Notes: generated by a model not told the origin, from the letters alone. Positions 51,973 to 62,767 are shown, numbered from the stretch's first letter. The stretch: DNA of 64,000 bases from Nostoc sp. CCCryo 231-06 (GCA_023522315.1 JAHCSU010000233.1:37017-101016), one strand, 5' to 3'. Translations and numbers: made by a program.

Positions 51973-52560
51973 TTAAACCCCGACTGTAGCTTTCTTCCCG
52001 CAGGGTAACTGAGCAAAGTCGGAGCCATCAAAACTCCGAGTTAATAATTGTTTAATATTATATTCTTCAGCATAATTAACAAGCATATCTACTAAGGCTG
52101 TAAACAGTTCAAAAATTTTATCAACTAAGGCAGCAGGCAGAAGGCAGTTTTCCTGCTGCCTTCCTCGATAAATGGGATTAACTTGAAAAGTTCGCCGATA
52201 TAGTTCATAAATTATTTGTCTACAAATCAATGTCTGATCACTCCAATTAAATTTTAGAGAGTCGGTGAAATTTAAAAATAAGTTAAAATTAAAGTATTCT
52301 AAATCTTTTAAAAACCATATCCAATTATTCTCTTCTTCACGGATTTGTTTGTTAAGAATATATTGAATTGGGTGAACTGTTGCTTCTTCTAACCAAACAA
52401 ATTTGTTTAAATTTCCATATCCCATTACAAAAACTGCAAAATAATGAACAAAAGATAATCTTTGTACAAAAGCAATGCTTTGATTTCCTAAAAACTCAAA
52501 GAAGGGTAATTGAGCAAATTTTGCTGATTCTTTTTCAATTAATGTAGACACTTTTTTCAT
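51973..52560 (-). CDS. Uncharacterised protein, possibly haem-oxygenase-like helical fold
   Basis: 195 aa; all-helical-looking sequence; family suggested from memory only. Confidence 0.5.
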   Translation of the reverse strand: MKKVSTLIEKESAKFAQLPFFEFLGNQSIAFVQRLSFVHYFAVFVMGYGNLNKFVWLEEATVHPIQYILNKQIREEENNWIWFLKDLEYFNFNLFLNFTDSLKFNWSDQTLICRQIIYELYRRTFQVNPIYRGRQQENCLLPAALVDKIFELFTALVDMLVNYAEEYNIKQLLTRSFDGSDFAQLPCGKKATVGV

Positions 52561-52649
52561 GTTGAACTTTCACCTAGAATCATTAGTTGTTTACTATTGA
52601 AGTTCGTCAAGCTAGTAGCTGTTTACTCTACGTTGGGCGCATAAGTTTG

Positions 52650-52788
52650 TTTTATGCAGAGCCAGCCGATTCTTTACAAAGTTCATAAAAAAATCCTGCC
52701 TGATAAGTGGACAGGGTAGTGTTCGTTGATTTATCAGTTCCCCCTGATAGTTTTATGCAGAGCCAGCCAATTCTTTACAAAAGTTCAC
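52650..52788. repeat. Direct repeat TTTTATGCAGAGCCAGCC(G/A)ATTCTTTACAAA(A)GTTCA, two copies
   Basis: Copies at 52650..52685 and 52752..52788. Confidence 0.88.
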
Positions 52789-53198
52789 AAACTGCGTTAC
52801 AGCCAGCGTTTTGTTTTGGTCACTTGGGCATGGTGGTATTGGTTTGATACTCCCTACGGCTAAAGCCGAGGGATTCTTAAAGAGTCCACAGTCGGACTTT
52901 TAAAGGCGCTATCAGGGTCAAAGAAGAAGAAAAGGGGCAGGGGGCAGGGAGCAAGGGGGAGAACCCCATAAATAAATTTACTTGCTCTGAAAACGGACGC
53001 ATTATTTCTCCTGCTACGCATCGACGCTCGATAGCGTAGCGTTAGCGACGTAGGAGCGTCTGACTCGCTCTTCCGCCGGCGCTATCGAAATAAACATTTA
53101 AGATTCGGGCATAAATAAATTTAGGGGCTTGAAACCCTTGATTGCTGGGGAATTCCAGAATCTTTCTCCCCCTGCCCCCTGCTCCCCTGCCTCTTTGG

Positions 53199-54929
53199 TC
53201 ACCGATGGGTAGGGGTAGGTTGAAGATTTGATGGTTTGGCTGATTGGGCAGTTGACCCATTCCAAATTTGATTGAATTGATCTGCCGACAACGACTGTAA
53301 AATACTGAGATTAAGCGGTTCTTTACTGATATATGTGGCGTAGGAAGGCTGCAAATAGGAACGGTATTCAGGGCGGTTGAGAAGATGGGTTTCCAAAAAA
53401 GCGACGCTGAGGGCGTTGAGATAGGAATAAACAGGAGCAGGATCAGGGCCTAGCAAGGCAGGTGGCACAGGTAAGACACCATTTTGAGAAGTAGGTTCTG
53501 CGATCGCTGAAAAGTGGGTGGCGTTTTCAATTAAAGCTAGGTACTTATTAGAGTCAGAAAGCCAGGTAAAGGGGCGAATCTGCTCAAATACAGGTGGGGC
53601 AAAAATATCTTGACTACCTGCTACCAGCATTACTGGACTTTTGATTTGACTCACTCCGGCCTCACCTAAAACTAAGCTGTCAATTGGATTAATCGCAATT
53701 ATTGCCTTGATCCGATCGTCTTTGATATTGTAATTTCTTCGGGGTAATTTATTTGCTTCACACTGCAACAAGAGCGACAAATTAAAAGATGAATAATTAG
53801 GATTACAGTTTTGCCTCAGTTGCTCAAAGTTAATATTTGCTCCTGCTAGAGCCAAAACGGTATAACCACCAAGGGACTGACCGATCGCGCCAACTTGCTG
53901 AAAATTGAGTTTTCCTTGGAGGGTAGGATCAGATTTGTCCAGACGTTCGAGTTCATTGAGGAGATATTTGATATCCAAAGGTCGGTTGATAAATTCTGCT
54001 GGGTTTGGTGGCCCGGCCAAACCCGCAAAATATAGTTGAAAGCGTTCGGCATTACTACCAGGGTGTTCCAGTACAGCAACAGCAAAACCATAGGATGCTA
54101 GATGTTCAGCCAGGTAGACAAAGGTAGAGCGGTCTGAGGCGAGACCATGAGAAATTACAATCAGGGGAAAGGGAGCCGAAGGTAGTTCTTTAGTGTTTTG
54201 TGAACCAGCTTCTGGCAGATAGATATCCACCGGTAGACGGCGTGAGCGAGAAAAGTCATTTAACTCCAGGCTTTTTTTCTGCCAGCGAAATTTTCCTGGC
54301 GATCGCAAATCTGGCTGTTGTGAGAAGTCAACCGTTGAATTGGCTGCTTGAGCGATCGCTTCTTTTTGAAGAGAGGCAACAACTTCATCCCTTCTCTTGA
54401 GCAATTGTGACAAGTCATCGACTATCCTTAATCCCTCTGTAAAATTCACCCGGATAGTATTGCTAGGAAATTTCCGCAGCAAATTCACAACTGTTAAACC
54501 TTCTCGATCGGCAGCAGCCAAAATCAAAGAGGCACGTATGGCATAGAAGCCGTTCTGTCGAGATTCAGTGAGGAGGAATTCTCCCAGCTGTTGTACCACT
54601 TGTTCGCCTATAGGTGAGTAGGTAACTTGAGATACTAATGTAGGAGTAACATTGAACCTTTGCTGGAGCAGATCCCGCAGTTGAGCTAGTTGTTGGGGGT
54701 TAGCACGGCTAGCATAAAATGACAAATCTTGATCAATTTTGCCAACTTTCGCAAAAGTTTCCAGCGAGTCCACAGACAAGGAGAATTCGCCGAAGGGAGG
54801 GTAATAAAAGCTAATGCGTTCAGCTCCCAATCCGGGAGTTGCAGTCAAAAACGTAGATAGCAAACCTAAACCCAGGTATCTCAAAAATTTTTTCATTAGA
54901 AAAACCCACTGTCTAACCCTGCCAGACAA
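53199..54929 (-). CDS. Alpha/beta hydrolase with DUF1400-type N-terminus
   Basis: FYYPPFGEFSLSVDSLETFAKVG; PLIVISHGLASDRSTF; GQSLGGYTVLALAG. Confidence 0.87.
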   Translation of the reverse strand: MSGRVRQWVFLMKKFLRYLGLGLLSTFLTATPGLGAERISFYYPPFGEFSLSVDSLETFAKVGKIDQDLSFYASRANPQQLAQLRDLLQQRFNVTPTLVSQVTYSPIGEQVVQQLGEFLLTESRQNGFYAIRASLILAAADREGLTVVNLLRKFPSNTIRVNFTEGLRIVDDLSQLLKRRDEVVASLQKEAIAQAANSTVDFSQQPDLRSPGKFRWQKKSLELNDFSRSRRLPVDIYLPEAGSQNTKELPSAPFPLIVISHGLASDRSTFVYLAEHLASYGFAVAVLEHPGSNAERFQLYFAGLAGPPNPAEFINRPLDIKYLLNELERLDKSDPTLQGKLNFQQVGAIGQSLGGYTVLALAGANINFEQLRQNCNPNYSSFNLSLLLQCEANKLPRRNYNIKDDRIKAIIAINPIDSLVLGEAGVSQIKSPVMLVAGSQDIFAPPVFEQIRPFTWLSDSNKYLALIENATHFSAIAEPTSQNGVLPVPPALLGPDPAPVYSYLNALSVAFLETHLLNRPEYRSYLQPSYATYISKEPLNLSILQSLSADQFNQIWNGSTAQSAKPSNLQPTPTHR

Positions 54930-55386
54930 GTTTAAGCAGGGAGGAAAGCGGGGCGGGATCTATAACCGCTTTCCTGTTTACTTGGTTTAGGTATATGAAA
55001 CAGGTTACAAGCACAAGAAGCAAGTACTTACAGCCAAAGTTTTCCATATACGCTTTAAATCGCCGACTTTCAAAGCGAGGTATGTACCAAAAAACAATCA
55101 TCAATGATTATGAGTAGCAAATTTTTCAGCCAAACAGCATCAGTAAGGCGATAATAGATATAGAGATCAAAATATTTTATATGTCCTTCTCCTGTAGCGC
55201 CTGTTGTGTTGTCGTCCTCAATCAACAACAGGAGCAAAATATCTCTCACCAAAAGCAGTGCCAGGATGTGTCAGTTAACCCCAGCAAGAGCATGGTTAAA
55301 AGTTGCACTGTAGTTGAAAATGGTCGGGTTGTCGTTAAACCCTTACAAGCTCCACTCAATTAGACTTTGGAGTAACTTTGAGGCAT

Positions 55387-56358
55387 TCAAAGCATTTCAT
55401 CTAAAGGTAAAACATCGTGGAAGCGGTTGTAATCAATGTAGCGATCTCCATCGGGTGTGTGATGGAAGATATCGACAAATTGATTGTTCCACAAAATCTC
55501 ATTAGCACCATAAGTATGACGGGCATGGACAACCTGTGCAACCGTTTCATCAATGCCACTCAAAGAGACGATCAGTATAGTATTTGTCTGGGTTAACAAT
55601 TCTGGTGTCATCCCATACAGAGGACTAAACTCATCAATGACATGCATCACTGACCAGCTTAAGGTGAAGCTAGGTGTTTGGTTCCTCAGCAGTTTGAGGT
55701 CGTAGAACCGACGCATGAACTGCCCTTCTGAGGTTACATCGTCGCGCATTAAGTAGACTCGCATCTGCGCCTCCAAAATCATATTGCGACGCTGATTAGC
55801 ACTGCGAAATATGAGAGTCGGCATTGCATTATGAGGTGTAATTACAGCAACACGGCTAAATAGCACACGGGCTGTAGGTCGAGAGAATCGAGCAAACGCT
55901 AGTCCCGTCATCACAGCAATCCCCACCAAACCGATCATTGCTTCAATGGTGACAATAATGTTGGCGTAAATTGTTTTAGGATACATTGCCCCATAGCCAA
56001 TGGATGCTAGGGTTTGCACGCTAAAGAAAAAGACATCTAAAAAAGAGCCAGGTCGGGCGTTGGCAATACAATCTCCTCCTATCAAGTAAGCTAGGGCAAA
56101 TAGAGCATTAATAGTTATATAGAAAGTACAAATCAGGATCAGAAAGCCAGTCCAGGGAATCGTTAGCAGCAGATGGTAAGGATCACGCCAGTAAGAATGC
56201 CATGCACCCATACCCATAATCTCAAATTTTCCATCTCGAACTTGAATCTGAATAGGTTGGATCAGACGCTGTTTTTTCTTCGGTGAAAGTCTCTTCAGTC
56301 GAAATTTCATTGCAAGTAGCCAAAAGAACGGCAACTGCTTAGTATTTTGACATTCCAC
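55387..56358 (-). CDS. Inward-rectifier-type (KirBac-like) potassium channel
   Basis: FFFSVQTLASIGYGAMYP filter; C-terminal LIFRSANQRRNMILEAQMRVYLMRDD. Confidence 0.92.
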   Translation of the reverse strand: MECQNTKQLPFFWLLAMKFRLKRLSPKKKQRLIQPIQIQVRDGKFEIMGMGAWHSYWRDPYHLLLTIPWTGFLILICTFYITINALFALAYLIGGDCIANARPGSFLDVFFFSVQTLASIGYGAMYPKTIYANIIVTIEAMIGLVGIAVMTGLAFARFSRPTARVLFSRVAVITPHNAMPTLIFRSANQRRNMILEAQMRVYLMRDDVTSEGQFMRRFYDLKLLRNQTPSFTLSWSVMHVIDEFSPLYGMTPELLTQTNTILIVSLSGIDETVAQVVHARHTYGANEILWNNQFVDIFHHTPDGDRYIDYNRFHDVLPLDEML

Positions 56359-56452
56359 TTACCCCCAAGGGAACGAAAATTTCAACTTTATTTTCTTAAA
56401 TCAGCAAAAAAAATAGGGTGTGCAATGCCCACCCTAACAATCAGCGAGAAAC

Positions 56453-56559
56453 TATAGCAGTTGCCATTCACATGCGGTACAACATTATATTGCCAAGTGT
56501 AGGGGCACGGCACTGCCGTGCCCCTACGGGTGTACCTCACGTAAACGAGAAACGCTATA
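56453..56559. repeat. TATAGC...CGCTATA dispersed repeat copy
   Basis: TATAGCAGTTGCCATTCACATGCGGTACAACATTATATTGCCAAGTGTAGGGGCACGGCACTGCCGTGCCCC...CGCTATA. Confidence 0.85.
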
Positions 56560-56561
56560 AC

Positions 56562-57473
56562 TCATTTTTCAGGGTTTGGTTGCTGACCTTTAGAACACCG
56601 GTCAAACCACTCCTGGTATTTTTTATGGTGTGACTCATCTTCAACAGCAATGGTCACTCGCACCTGGTTGCAACCGTGATTTTGCTCTAGTGCGATCGCA
56701 TTCAACAATAAACTAGCAGTTTTAGGTGAGCTAAATTCACCGCTTATCATTAAACCTGTGCCAAAATGCTGAACTTCAAGTCTTTCTACTTGGGTTAAGT
56801 CAATGCCAGAAATTTCCTCTTCTCCTAAATCAATTTCTGCAAGTTGTTTGTGTTCTGGGCTAATTTGTTCCACAATCAACTTTTCACGCCGGACAGGAAC
56901 TTGTATCATCCGGGTTTCGATTTCTTTGCGAACAATCACTTCACCAACTTTACGCTTACTGCTTTTAACAACTAGTCGTTCTTCTAGTAAACGAATAATC
57001 TGTTCTTCGGTAGCCTCTTCTAAATTTACTGGCTCAACTGGGCTATTTGTAGTTTGATAATTCGCTAGTTGTTCAGTTGAGTTTTCTGATAGTGTGCCCT
57101 CGCCTGGTGTTTCGGTTTCTAAATATTCAGGCATATACTCTATTTCTGATTTATTTAAGTCTATGAAAACAGATTTAGTTGGCTTGTCTATTTTTTTTAT
57201 TCTCAGGCTCTGTAACCGAAATAAAGAAGGATGTTTATCAGCTAACTGCTGACCATATTGTAGAGTTTTTTGATTCGCCTGCTTTATAACTAGGTTTAAT
57301 CGACGATTAGCATCCACAATTAAATCATGTACTACTCCTACTAGCTCACCTTGCTGATCGAACACAGCAAAATTATTCACCTTCTTTTTTAAATCTGCTA
57401 ATGAGGTGCTAGTCTGAGAGTCAGAGTTTGCCTGTCCAATGTTTTTTGTCATCGGTTGGCTATTCATACGCAA
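56562..57473 (-). CDS. DUF2382 (YsnF/AvaK-type) protein, divergent paralogue
   Basis: IIRLLEERLVVKSSKRKVGEVIVRKEIETRMIQVPVRREKLIVEQI. Confidence 0.82.
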   Translation of the reverse strand: MRMNSQPMTKNIGQANSDSQTSTSLADLKKKVNNFAVFDQQGELVGVVHDLIVDANRRLNLVIKQANQKTLQYGQQLADKHPSLFRLQSLRIKKIDKPTKSVFIDLNKSEIEYMPEYLETETPGEGTLSENSTEQLANYQTTNSPVEPVNLEEATEEQIIRLLEERLVVKSSKRKVGEVIVRKEIETRMIQVPVRREKLIVEQISPEHKQLAEIDLGEEEISGIDLTQVERLEVQHFGTGLMISGEFSSPKTASLLLNAIALEQNHGCNQVRVTIAVEDESHHKKYQEWFDRCSKGQQPNPEK

Positions 57474-57708
57474 AGTTTTTGAGCTGTTTTCTACTTAGCT
57501 AAATTAAATGTATTGATCATCTAAATACTATTTAGAAAATGTTTGCGACAGATGTATTTATTTAACTCATATTCAGAGTAATATTCGCAATCCAAAATCT
57601 AAAGTTGTATTAGTTATTGGAAGCACAGGTAAAGCTAATTTTACAGCCTCACCTGTACTGTGTCGAATTAATTATTAGTCATTAGTTACTAACTAATGAC
57701 TCTGTTAG

Positions 57709-58605
57709 TTAGCGTTCTTCAATCGGAAGATTACCAGAGTTAATATCTAACTCTTCACGACGCACGGTTTCTTGAGTTTCAACTGTCTCTTGATCCACCA
57801 CTTTTCTGACTCTGACTTCTTCACGCAAAAATGCTTCTTTGCGAACTTCAGGAGTTTCTTCATAGATTTCTACGCGAGCAACTTCGCCTTCACGGAAGTC
57901 TGCTTCGCGCCCAGAAACGGCAGTACCTGCATCTGCTGGGGTTACACGCTCAATAACAACTCGTTCTCTTTCTATTGGCACTGCAACCCTTGCAATATCA
58001 GTCTCAACGTGCTTACCAATCGCTACTTCTCCAGTTTTTTGGCGACGCTTGCTGGCAATCAGCCGTTCTTCATACAATCTCAGAGTTTGATGATCTTGCT
58101 CATTTAACCCGAATAAAGAAGGCTCTTGTTCGTAATTGTAGCTATCACGATTGTAAGTTGGGGTAGCTGTCGCTGCTTGATAGTTTGTATCTACAGGGAT
58201 TGTTGCTTCTACAGGTGCTGATGCATCTAAAGGAAGGGTGGAGCCTGTGGGTTGGCGATATACCCCACGCACCCGTTCTTCATAATCATAATCAAGCGCT
58301 TCGCGTTCACTGAATTCAGGTAAATCTTCTGCTTGCTCTCTAGTCAAGCCAATTGTGTAGACGCGATCAATATTATAGTCGATACGGGCACGACCAAGTG
58401 GTAATAACACTTTTTTACCAAAAATCCAGAAGCCTAAATCAACGACTAAATAGCGGAAATGACCTTCTTCATCCACTAAAACATCGCTGACAGTACCAAT
58501 TTTTTCATCAGTTCCTTGGGCATAAACGCCAAGTCCATTAATGTCATGGCCTTCAAATGTATCACGATAGTTAGGCTCAAAATCTTGTAATTTGTAAAGT
58601 ACCAT
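57709..58605 (-). CDS. PRC-barrel plus DUF2382 (YsnF/AvaK-type) protein
   Basis: IGTVSDVLVDEEGHFRYLVVDLG; LRLYEERLIASKRRQKTGEVAIGKHVET. Confidence 0.9.
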   Translation of the reverse strand: MVLYKLQDFEPNYRDTFEGHDINGLGVYAQGTDEKIGTVSDVLVDEEGHFRYLVVDLGFWIFGKKVLLPLGRARIDYNIDRVYTIGLTREQAEDLPEFSEREALDYDYEERVRGVYRQPTGSTLPLDASAPVEATIPVDTNYQAATATPTYNRDSYNYEQEPSLFGLNEQDHQTLRLYEERLIASKRRQKTGEVAIGKHVETDIARVAVPIERERVVIERVTPADAGTAVSGREADFREGEVARVEIYEETPEVRKEAFLREEVRVRKVVDQETVETQETVRREELDINSGNLPIEER

Positions 58606-58966
58606 TATATTTTCCTCAAAAATTTTCTTCCCATCTCTTAATAACCAAATTAGCCATTTAATTACTTATTTACCTCCTTCTGGCGAATGAATTATTTCAA
58701 AAGTTAAATAATCAAAAGTTATACATGTTTTATGATGGCAGAGCAAAGAATTAAGTAGAGACACAAAACCATTGCTGTATGAAGTGCAATTTCGGATCTC
58801 TACATGCTTTATCAAAAGGTAAATTTTTCGACAACAAGATTCTCGATTCCTTTAAGAAGTTGGGAATCTTGTTGTTTAATACAAATACACAGACAGAGAT
58901 AAAAATTAACTTTGCCTGCATGATTATTTCAGATAAATCTACCAAAGAAACTTATTGACCAGCTAC

Positions 58967-59809
58967 TTAAATAGCTTCATGTGTAGTGGTACCATGCTCT
59001 TCAACCTGTAAATTCCCCTCAGTATCAACATCTAACTCTTCTCGACGAATGGTGTCTTGTGTTTCCACAGTTTCCCGTTCTACTACTTTCTTTACCCGGA
59101 CTTCTTCACGTACAAAGGCTTCTTTACGTATCTCAGGCGTTTCTTCGTATATTTCTATGCGTGCTACTTCCCCTTCTTGGAACTTAAGTTCATTGGGATC
59201 TACAACCTTTCCTGCTTCTGTTGGCACAACTCGCTCAATCACAACTCGTTCTTTTTGAATAGGTACTGTAACGGTTGCAGTTTCTGTTTCAATGTGTTTA
59301 CCAACTGTTACTTCTCCAGTTTTGATGCGCTGTTTGCTGGCAATTAATCGTTCTTCATACAATCTAAAAGTTTGATGATTTTGATCATTCAACCCGTATA
59401 AAGCTGGTTCTGTCTGGTAATTGTATGTATTGCGATCGTAAGCTACACCACTGCTTGGGGAACGAAATACACTACGGACATTTTCTTCGTAATCATGATC
59501 AAGGCTCGCGTCTTCTTTGTACTCGACTAAACCTTCTACTTGCTGTCTACTTAATCCATCAACATAGACACGTCTTGCAGGATAATCGATCCGGGAAAGA
59601 CCAATTGGTAGTAATATTTGTTTCCCAAAAAAATCTGAGCTTGTATCAATAATTAAATACCGGAAACGACCATCGTCATCAACTAAAACATCACCCACTG
59701 AGCCAACTTTGTCTCCTCCCTCAGTGTAAAGATCCAGGGCTTTAACGTCGTCTTTGCCAAAAGTTTCTTGATAGTTTGGGTCAAAATGTTCAAGTTTGTG
59801 AAGAGGCAT
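58967..59809 (-). CDS. PRC-barrel plus DUF2382 (YsnF/AvaK-type) protein
   Basis: Highly similar to 57709..58605 over its length. Confidence 0.9.
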   Translation of the reverse strand: MPLHKLEHFDPNYQETFGKDDVKALDLYTEGGDKVGSVGDVLVDDDGRFRYLIIDTSSDFFGKQILLPIGLSRIDYPARRVYVDGLSRQQVEGLVEYKEDASLDHDYEENVRSVFRSPSSGVAYDRNTYNYQTEPALYGLNDQNHQTFRLYEERLIASKQRIKTGEVTVGKHIETETATVTVPIQKERVVIERVVPTEAGKVVDPNELKFQEGEVARIEIYEETPEIRKEAFVREEVRVKKVVERETVETQDTIRREELDVDTEGNLQVEEHGTTTHEAI

Positions 59810-60039
59810 ACACTGTTACCAGGTTGTTTATCAGGTTTATTTTATAGTGTAAAAAAAAAATTGCTGACTTTCCTCCTGCTGGCGACTGAATTTAATTGAG
59901 ATATTTTGATATTTTATGGTTTATAGTTCATACCTTATTAGCTAAATACTCAAGTTGAACACTCTTGATAATCAATAGGAATACAACTAAAGTTATACAA
60001 GACTGTAGCTTATGCTGGGAGAAAAATTTTTTACTGTAG

Positions 60040-60175
60040 ATGCTCTCGAATCATGATCATTTCTTAATCCATGACAATGGGCTTTATGACACCAAGACCA
60101 ATTAAATTCAGGCTCAAGTTTTAAGGCTCTATCATAAGAAGCGATCGCCTGATGATATTGTTGTTTACGCCACTT
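60040..60175 (-). pseudogene. TPR-like fragment at the 3' end of the caspase-family gene
   Basis: KWRKQQYHQAIASYDRALKLEPEFNWSWCHKAHCHGLRND, out of frame with the caspase ORF. Confidence 0.55.
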
Positions 60176-62378
60176 GAAAACTAAAGCTAATACTTGCCCA
60201 ATTATTTACATCCAAGATATATGAGTCGGCTGCTGTGCCGTTCATCTCCGCTTTGAGGGCGCTGGCGTTATGCAAGTCTTGTAGCAAGGCTTGTGCAACG
60301 TCTAAGGGATTCAACAATAAACCAATCGGCCGTTGTTCGGCTGTGGAATACTTAACAGTGCTCAAGGCAGCAAGAGTTTCGCTAAAGGGGGCAGTACTAA
60401 AAATTAGTTGTTGTTCGCAAAAGCAAGCTGGCCCTGAAATCAGCCATTCGGAAGCACTATTAGTTTGGGGTAGGGTGAGGGTTTCACCTGGGGCGATGAC
60501 GACTTGTTTGAGGAGGGGCTTGGTGTCCGCAGTGTTCGGCTCTTGAGGGGTTTCCCAAGAATAGAAGGCAACTCCTGTATGATTATTGTTTAATCCCAGC
60601 AAGATTAAATATACTGGGCGATCGCTCTGGTTTTCCACTCGATATTGCATTCGACTACCGATAGGCACAATCGGAGTGGGGAGAGACGCAATTAATCGCG
60701 TGTGTAGTGATTTTTTAATCGAAGTTTCAGGTTTGAAAGTTCGTATTGTTTCACGCTGCATCACCACCTGCGGTGATATACCGCTAATTATTTCTAAGGT
60801 TGCCTTGAGAGGCAAGCGGGAAGAACCTTGATTTTCTGTAAGTCGCCATAACTTGGCTGCAAACAGGGTTGATAACTTTGGCGCTAACCTTTGCACTGTT
60901 AATTTTACTGCTTCTCCTACTTCCCCCGTGGTATTGGGAATTAGCTCACCACCAAGAGAAAATAGACCATAACGACTAGGAATTTCTTGTAGCTTGGCAA
61001 ATACATAATCAGCCGGTTTTTCTCCTGCTACTACGGTGGATACATGGGAAAATCCAGCAAAGGCACTTGTGGCGTCTACCCGCTCAATTCTTTCCAATCC
61101 AGTATCCCAAGCTATTGTTAAATTAATATTTCGGGGTAAAACCCGCACTGCTTCTTGGACGAGTTGCCCGACTTGTAGGGGATTTGCACCTTCAATTTTG
61201 GAAATTTGCGCTTTTGCAGTTAACCCAGTGCGCGATCGCAATACTAATTGCTCTGTTGTTTCTAAGGTTAATCGAGAATTCACTCCGTAGTATAGCAGCA
61301 CTTGTGGTGGTAATCCTGCCAACCACAGATGGATTGTTTTACCGTCTTCTTCAATAGCACTCACCACGCCTTCTGCACCAATAATATTGTCTGGCAGTAA
61401 CTGATTTTTCAGATCATCTGGAAAACCTAACCCCCCAGCCCCCTTCCCTACAAGGGAAGGGGGAGAATTCAAAGCCTCTCTCCTCTGAGGAGAGAGGTTT
61501 GGAGAGAGGTTTTCCAGATTCCCTGGTTGCTGTTTACTACCCAATTTGTATAGAGAATTTTCCATACACGAGAGGGCGACTTGAATTTTGGTAGGTGGGG
61601 TGAATTCCCACAAATACTGTGTCAAGGCGTAGGTAAATAACCCGGCACTAAAACCAGAAAATAGTCCTTCCCTTGCAGACTGGTTTGGTTCTGAGGTAGC
61701 TGCTAAAACAATCGGAGTGCTGGATAACTTCTGAGTTTTAAGTTGTTTGAGAAAGTCGAGTTCTTCTGCTGCTAGCTTTGCTACTGACTCCTGAAGGGCG
61801 CGAACTTTTAATCCTAAGACTGTGCTAGGAGCATAATAGCTAGTATCCAATATTGCTGTTACTCGGTCTGTGGGGAGCGATCGCAATAATAGCAGTAGAG
61901 TTTCTTCTAATATATAATTGACTATTTTATCATTTTGTGCATACTCACCCACATTAACTGGTACCAGAGCATTTTGCATTGTATCTGGTGATGTTTCCAA
62001 TTTGACACGGCTGCCATAGCCGCTAAAGTGGAAGACGACAACATCATCGGGTTTAGCTTGCTTGCCCAGGTGATCTAGAAAAGCTGCCTCAATGAATTCC
62101 CTGCTAGCTTGTTCCTCAGTTAAGGTTAAAATATCTGACCCTTGGAAACCAAAGCGGTGAATCAAAAGTTCTCTTTGTAATTCCACATCCGTCAGACAAC
62201 CACTGAGGGTTGGAATTTGTGGGTATTGGTTAATACCTATTAACAATGCCAACTTACGCGGACTAGGTTGTGCCAAAGCCTGATAATAGCGATTTCCCAA
62301 AGACAACCACTCAGTTTCAGCTACCCCCAATACCGCGAGTATTGAGCCAATTCTGTTTAAAAACGTGCGCCGTTCCAT
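60165..62378 (-). CDS. Caspase-family (peptidase C14-like) protein, probable pseudo-enzyme
   Basis: KLALLIGINQYPQIPTLSGCLTDVELQRELL; VVFHFSGYGSRV; TAILDTSYYAPST. Confidence 0.85.
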   Translation of the reverse strand: MERRTFLNRIGSILAVLGVAETEWLSLGNRYYQALAQPSPRKLALLIGINQYPQIPTLSGCLTDVELQRELLIHRFGFQGSDILTLTEEQASREFIEAAFLDHLGKQAKPDDVVVFHFSGYGSRVKLETSPDTMQNALVPVNVGEYAQNDKIVNYILEETLLLLLRSLPTDRVTAILDTSYYAPSTVLGLKVRALQESVAKLAAEELDFLKQLKTQKLSSTPIVLAATSEPNQSAREGLFSGFSAGLFTYALTQYLWEFTPPTKIQVALSCMENSLYKLGSKQQPGNLENLSPNLSPQRREALNSPPSLVGKGAGGLGFPDDLKNQLLPDNIIGAEGVVSAIEEDGKTIHLWLAGLPPQVLLYYGVNSRLTLETTEQLVLRSRTGLTAKAQISKIEGANPLQVGQLVQEAVRVLPRNINLTIAWDTGLERIERVDATSAFAGFSHVSTVVAGEKPADYVFAKLQEIPSRYGLFSLGGELIPNTTGEVGEAVKLTVQRLAPKLSTLFAAKLWRLTENQGSSRLPLKATLEIISGISPQVVMQRETIRTFKPETSIKKSLHTRLIASLPTPIVPIGSRMQYRVENQSDRPVYLILLGLNNNHTGVAFYSWETPQEPNTADTKPLLKQVVIAPGETLTLPQTNSASEWLISGPACFCEQQLIFSTAPFSETLAALSTVKYSTAEQRPIGLLLNPLDVAQALLQDLHNASALKAEMNGTAADSYILDVNNWASISFSFQVA

Positions 62379-62434
62379 AATTAGCTATCAGCCCTCAGTC
62401 ATCAGTTAGCAGCTTACAGGGCTGAACTCTGTGT

Positions 62435-62478
62435 TTTGACATACTCCCCGACCGTCGCGGACGGGGATTCTAATTCAT
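62435..62478. repeat. Hairpin resembling an IS200/IS605-type end
   Basis: TGACATACTCCCCGACCGTCGCGGACGGGGATTCTAA; no transposase nearby. Confidence 0.45.
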
Positions 62479-62767
62479 GGTTCACAGAAATCCGCTTGCT
62501 ATATCAGGTTTCCCATCAATAGTATTGGCGGTCTTCTCCCCATTCTTTCCATCTTTCGATGCTGACACCATAATGCCGTAAGGCAGATACGTGGTAGGGG
62601 CAATACCCTGCGGGAAGCCGCTCCGCGTCTACATGAATTGCCCCTACAGTAAAATCAAGGTTTGGGCTATTTTTTGCGTAAGTCCTATCTTTGTTTCCTA
62701 GCACCAGCATTTTGATAAGTTGTACATAATCTGAAACAATAACAGTAAAAGCAAAGAGGGGATTACA

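Noticed and set aside
57772-58107. 111-aa plus-strand ORF
   Set aside because: Antisense of a DUF2382 gene; rich in F/S/N as expected from the opposite strand
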